This document shows, one piece after another, positions 40,768-40,903 of a stretch of 40,903 nt of DNA. A program made the translations under genes and the position numbers. Under the pieces are notes generated by a model. That model was not told the origin of the DNA, made no database searches, and saw only the letters and a list, made by a program, of their open reading frames with translations. Numbering within the stretch: position 1 is the first letter of the stretch; each line of letters starts with the position of its first letter. Origin of the DNA: Gemmatimonadota bacterium (lineage in GTDB: Bacteria > Gemmatimonadota > Gemmatimonadetes > Longimicrobiales > Gaopeijiaceae); contig JAUIKL010000012.1 in assembly GCA_030430625.1 (NCBI GenBank), positions 1 through 40,903 of the forward strand. Direction: 5' to 3'.

Positions 40768-40771
40768 CACT

Positions 40772-40903
40772 TTACCGGCGGCCCAGGACGACGGACAGGG
40801 TCACGCGCTCTCCGTCACGCTCCACGATGATCTCGACTTCGTCTCCCGGAGCGTAGTCCTGGAGGGCGTAGGTGTACGAATAGATGTCGGTGATCTCGGC
40901 GCC
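40772..40903 (-). CDS. C-terminal end of a PDZ-domain protein (cut by window edge)
   Basis: The last 43 codons of a leftward gene run from the window edge to a TAA at 40772-40774. The sequence [43 protein letters not shown] is the second half of a PDZ domain: an alpha helix region, the PGDEVEI strand and the closing [12 protein letters not shown] strand. PDZ ends like this occur in HtrA-like and M28/M61 peptidases and in stand-alone secreted proteins. The catalytic part, if any, is outside the window. Confidence 0.8.
   Translation of the reverse strand, partial: GAEITDIYSYTYALQDYAPGDEVEIIVERDGERVTLSVVLGRR

Noticed and set aside
1-40903. tRNA, rRNA, CRISPR arrays, insertion sequences, prophage genes
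   Set aside because: None was recognised by eye; no repeated spacer pattern, transposase motif or cloverleaf was found. A covariance-model scan would be needed to exclude small RNAs.

Overview
The window is high-GC, densely coded DNA from a Gram-negative bacterium. Evidence for an outer membrane includes several lipoproteins with clear lipoboxes, CopB-type and other predicted beta-barrel proteins, and a CopA-type multicopper oxidase with a Tat signal. The mix of Ser/Thr kinase plus FHA, NHL propellers, ECF sigma with zinc anti-sigma, a paa operon and many secreted proteins of unknown function would fit Gemmatimonadota or a similar soil or marine lineage. That placement is an inference from style and gene content, because no rRNA or phylogenetic marker except gyrA is present. 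I see no tRNA or rRNA gene, insertion sequence, phage gene or CRISPR array.

Layout. 1-3512: an FHA protein (cut by the edge), a transmembrane Ser/Thr kinase and a divergent lipoprotein. 3652-8692: two NHL-type beta-propeller proteins either side of a HupE/UreJ-like membrane protein, then two small lipoproteins. 8710-17798: a five-gene leftward operon (MBL hydrolase, caspase-like protease, CHASE2 cyclase, FecR-like protein, GAF/HD-GYP) with a divergent cNMP-binding/degenerate SpoIIE-type protein. 17837-20914: a DUF59 gene and a phenylacetyl-CoA epoxidase operon in which PaaD is split in two. 20930-25443: small unknowns, a CPBP protease, and an ECF sigma/RsrA-like anti-sigma pair. 25594-28107: gyrA. 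28167-36116: a copper-resistance island with a two-component system and P1B ATPase transcribed rightward and a copABCD-type operon transcribed leftward. 36327-40903: two SnoaL-like proteins, a LuxR-type regulator, a secreted protein that may carry a dead MBL fold, a lipoprotein, and the C-terminal end of a PDZ protein.

How the genes work together. The strongest candidate for an undescribed system is 8710-17798. A membrane cyclase that senses the periplasm is packed with a caspase-like protease, a metallo-hydrolase, a FecR-like secreted protein and an HD-GYP phosphodiesterase, and faces a protein with a cyclic-nucleotide pocket and a phosphatase-like domain that has lost its metal ligands. This looks like a make/sense/degrade/act circuit around a cyclic nucleotide, but function is inferred only from domains and gene packing. 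The copper island forms a coherent sense-export-oxidise pathway and shares a short GAAG/CTTC inverted repeat in its control regions. The paa operon has an AT-rich near-palindrome overlapping its likely -10 box. The anti-sigma factor carries its zinc-binding residues with the spacing I recall for RsrA, pointing to a redox-responsive regulon.
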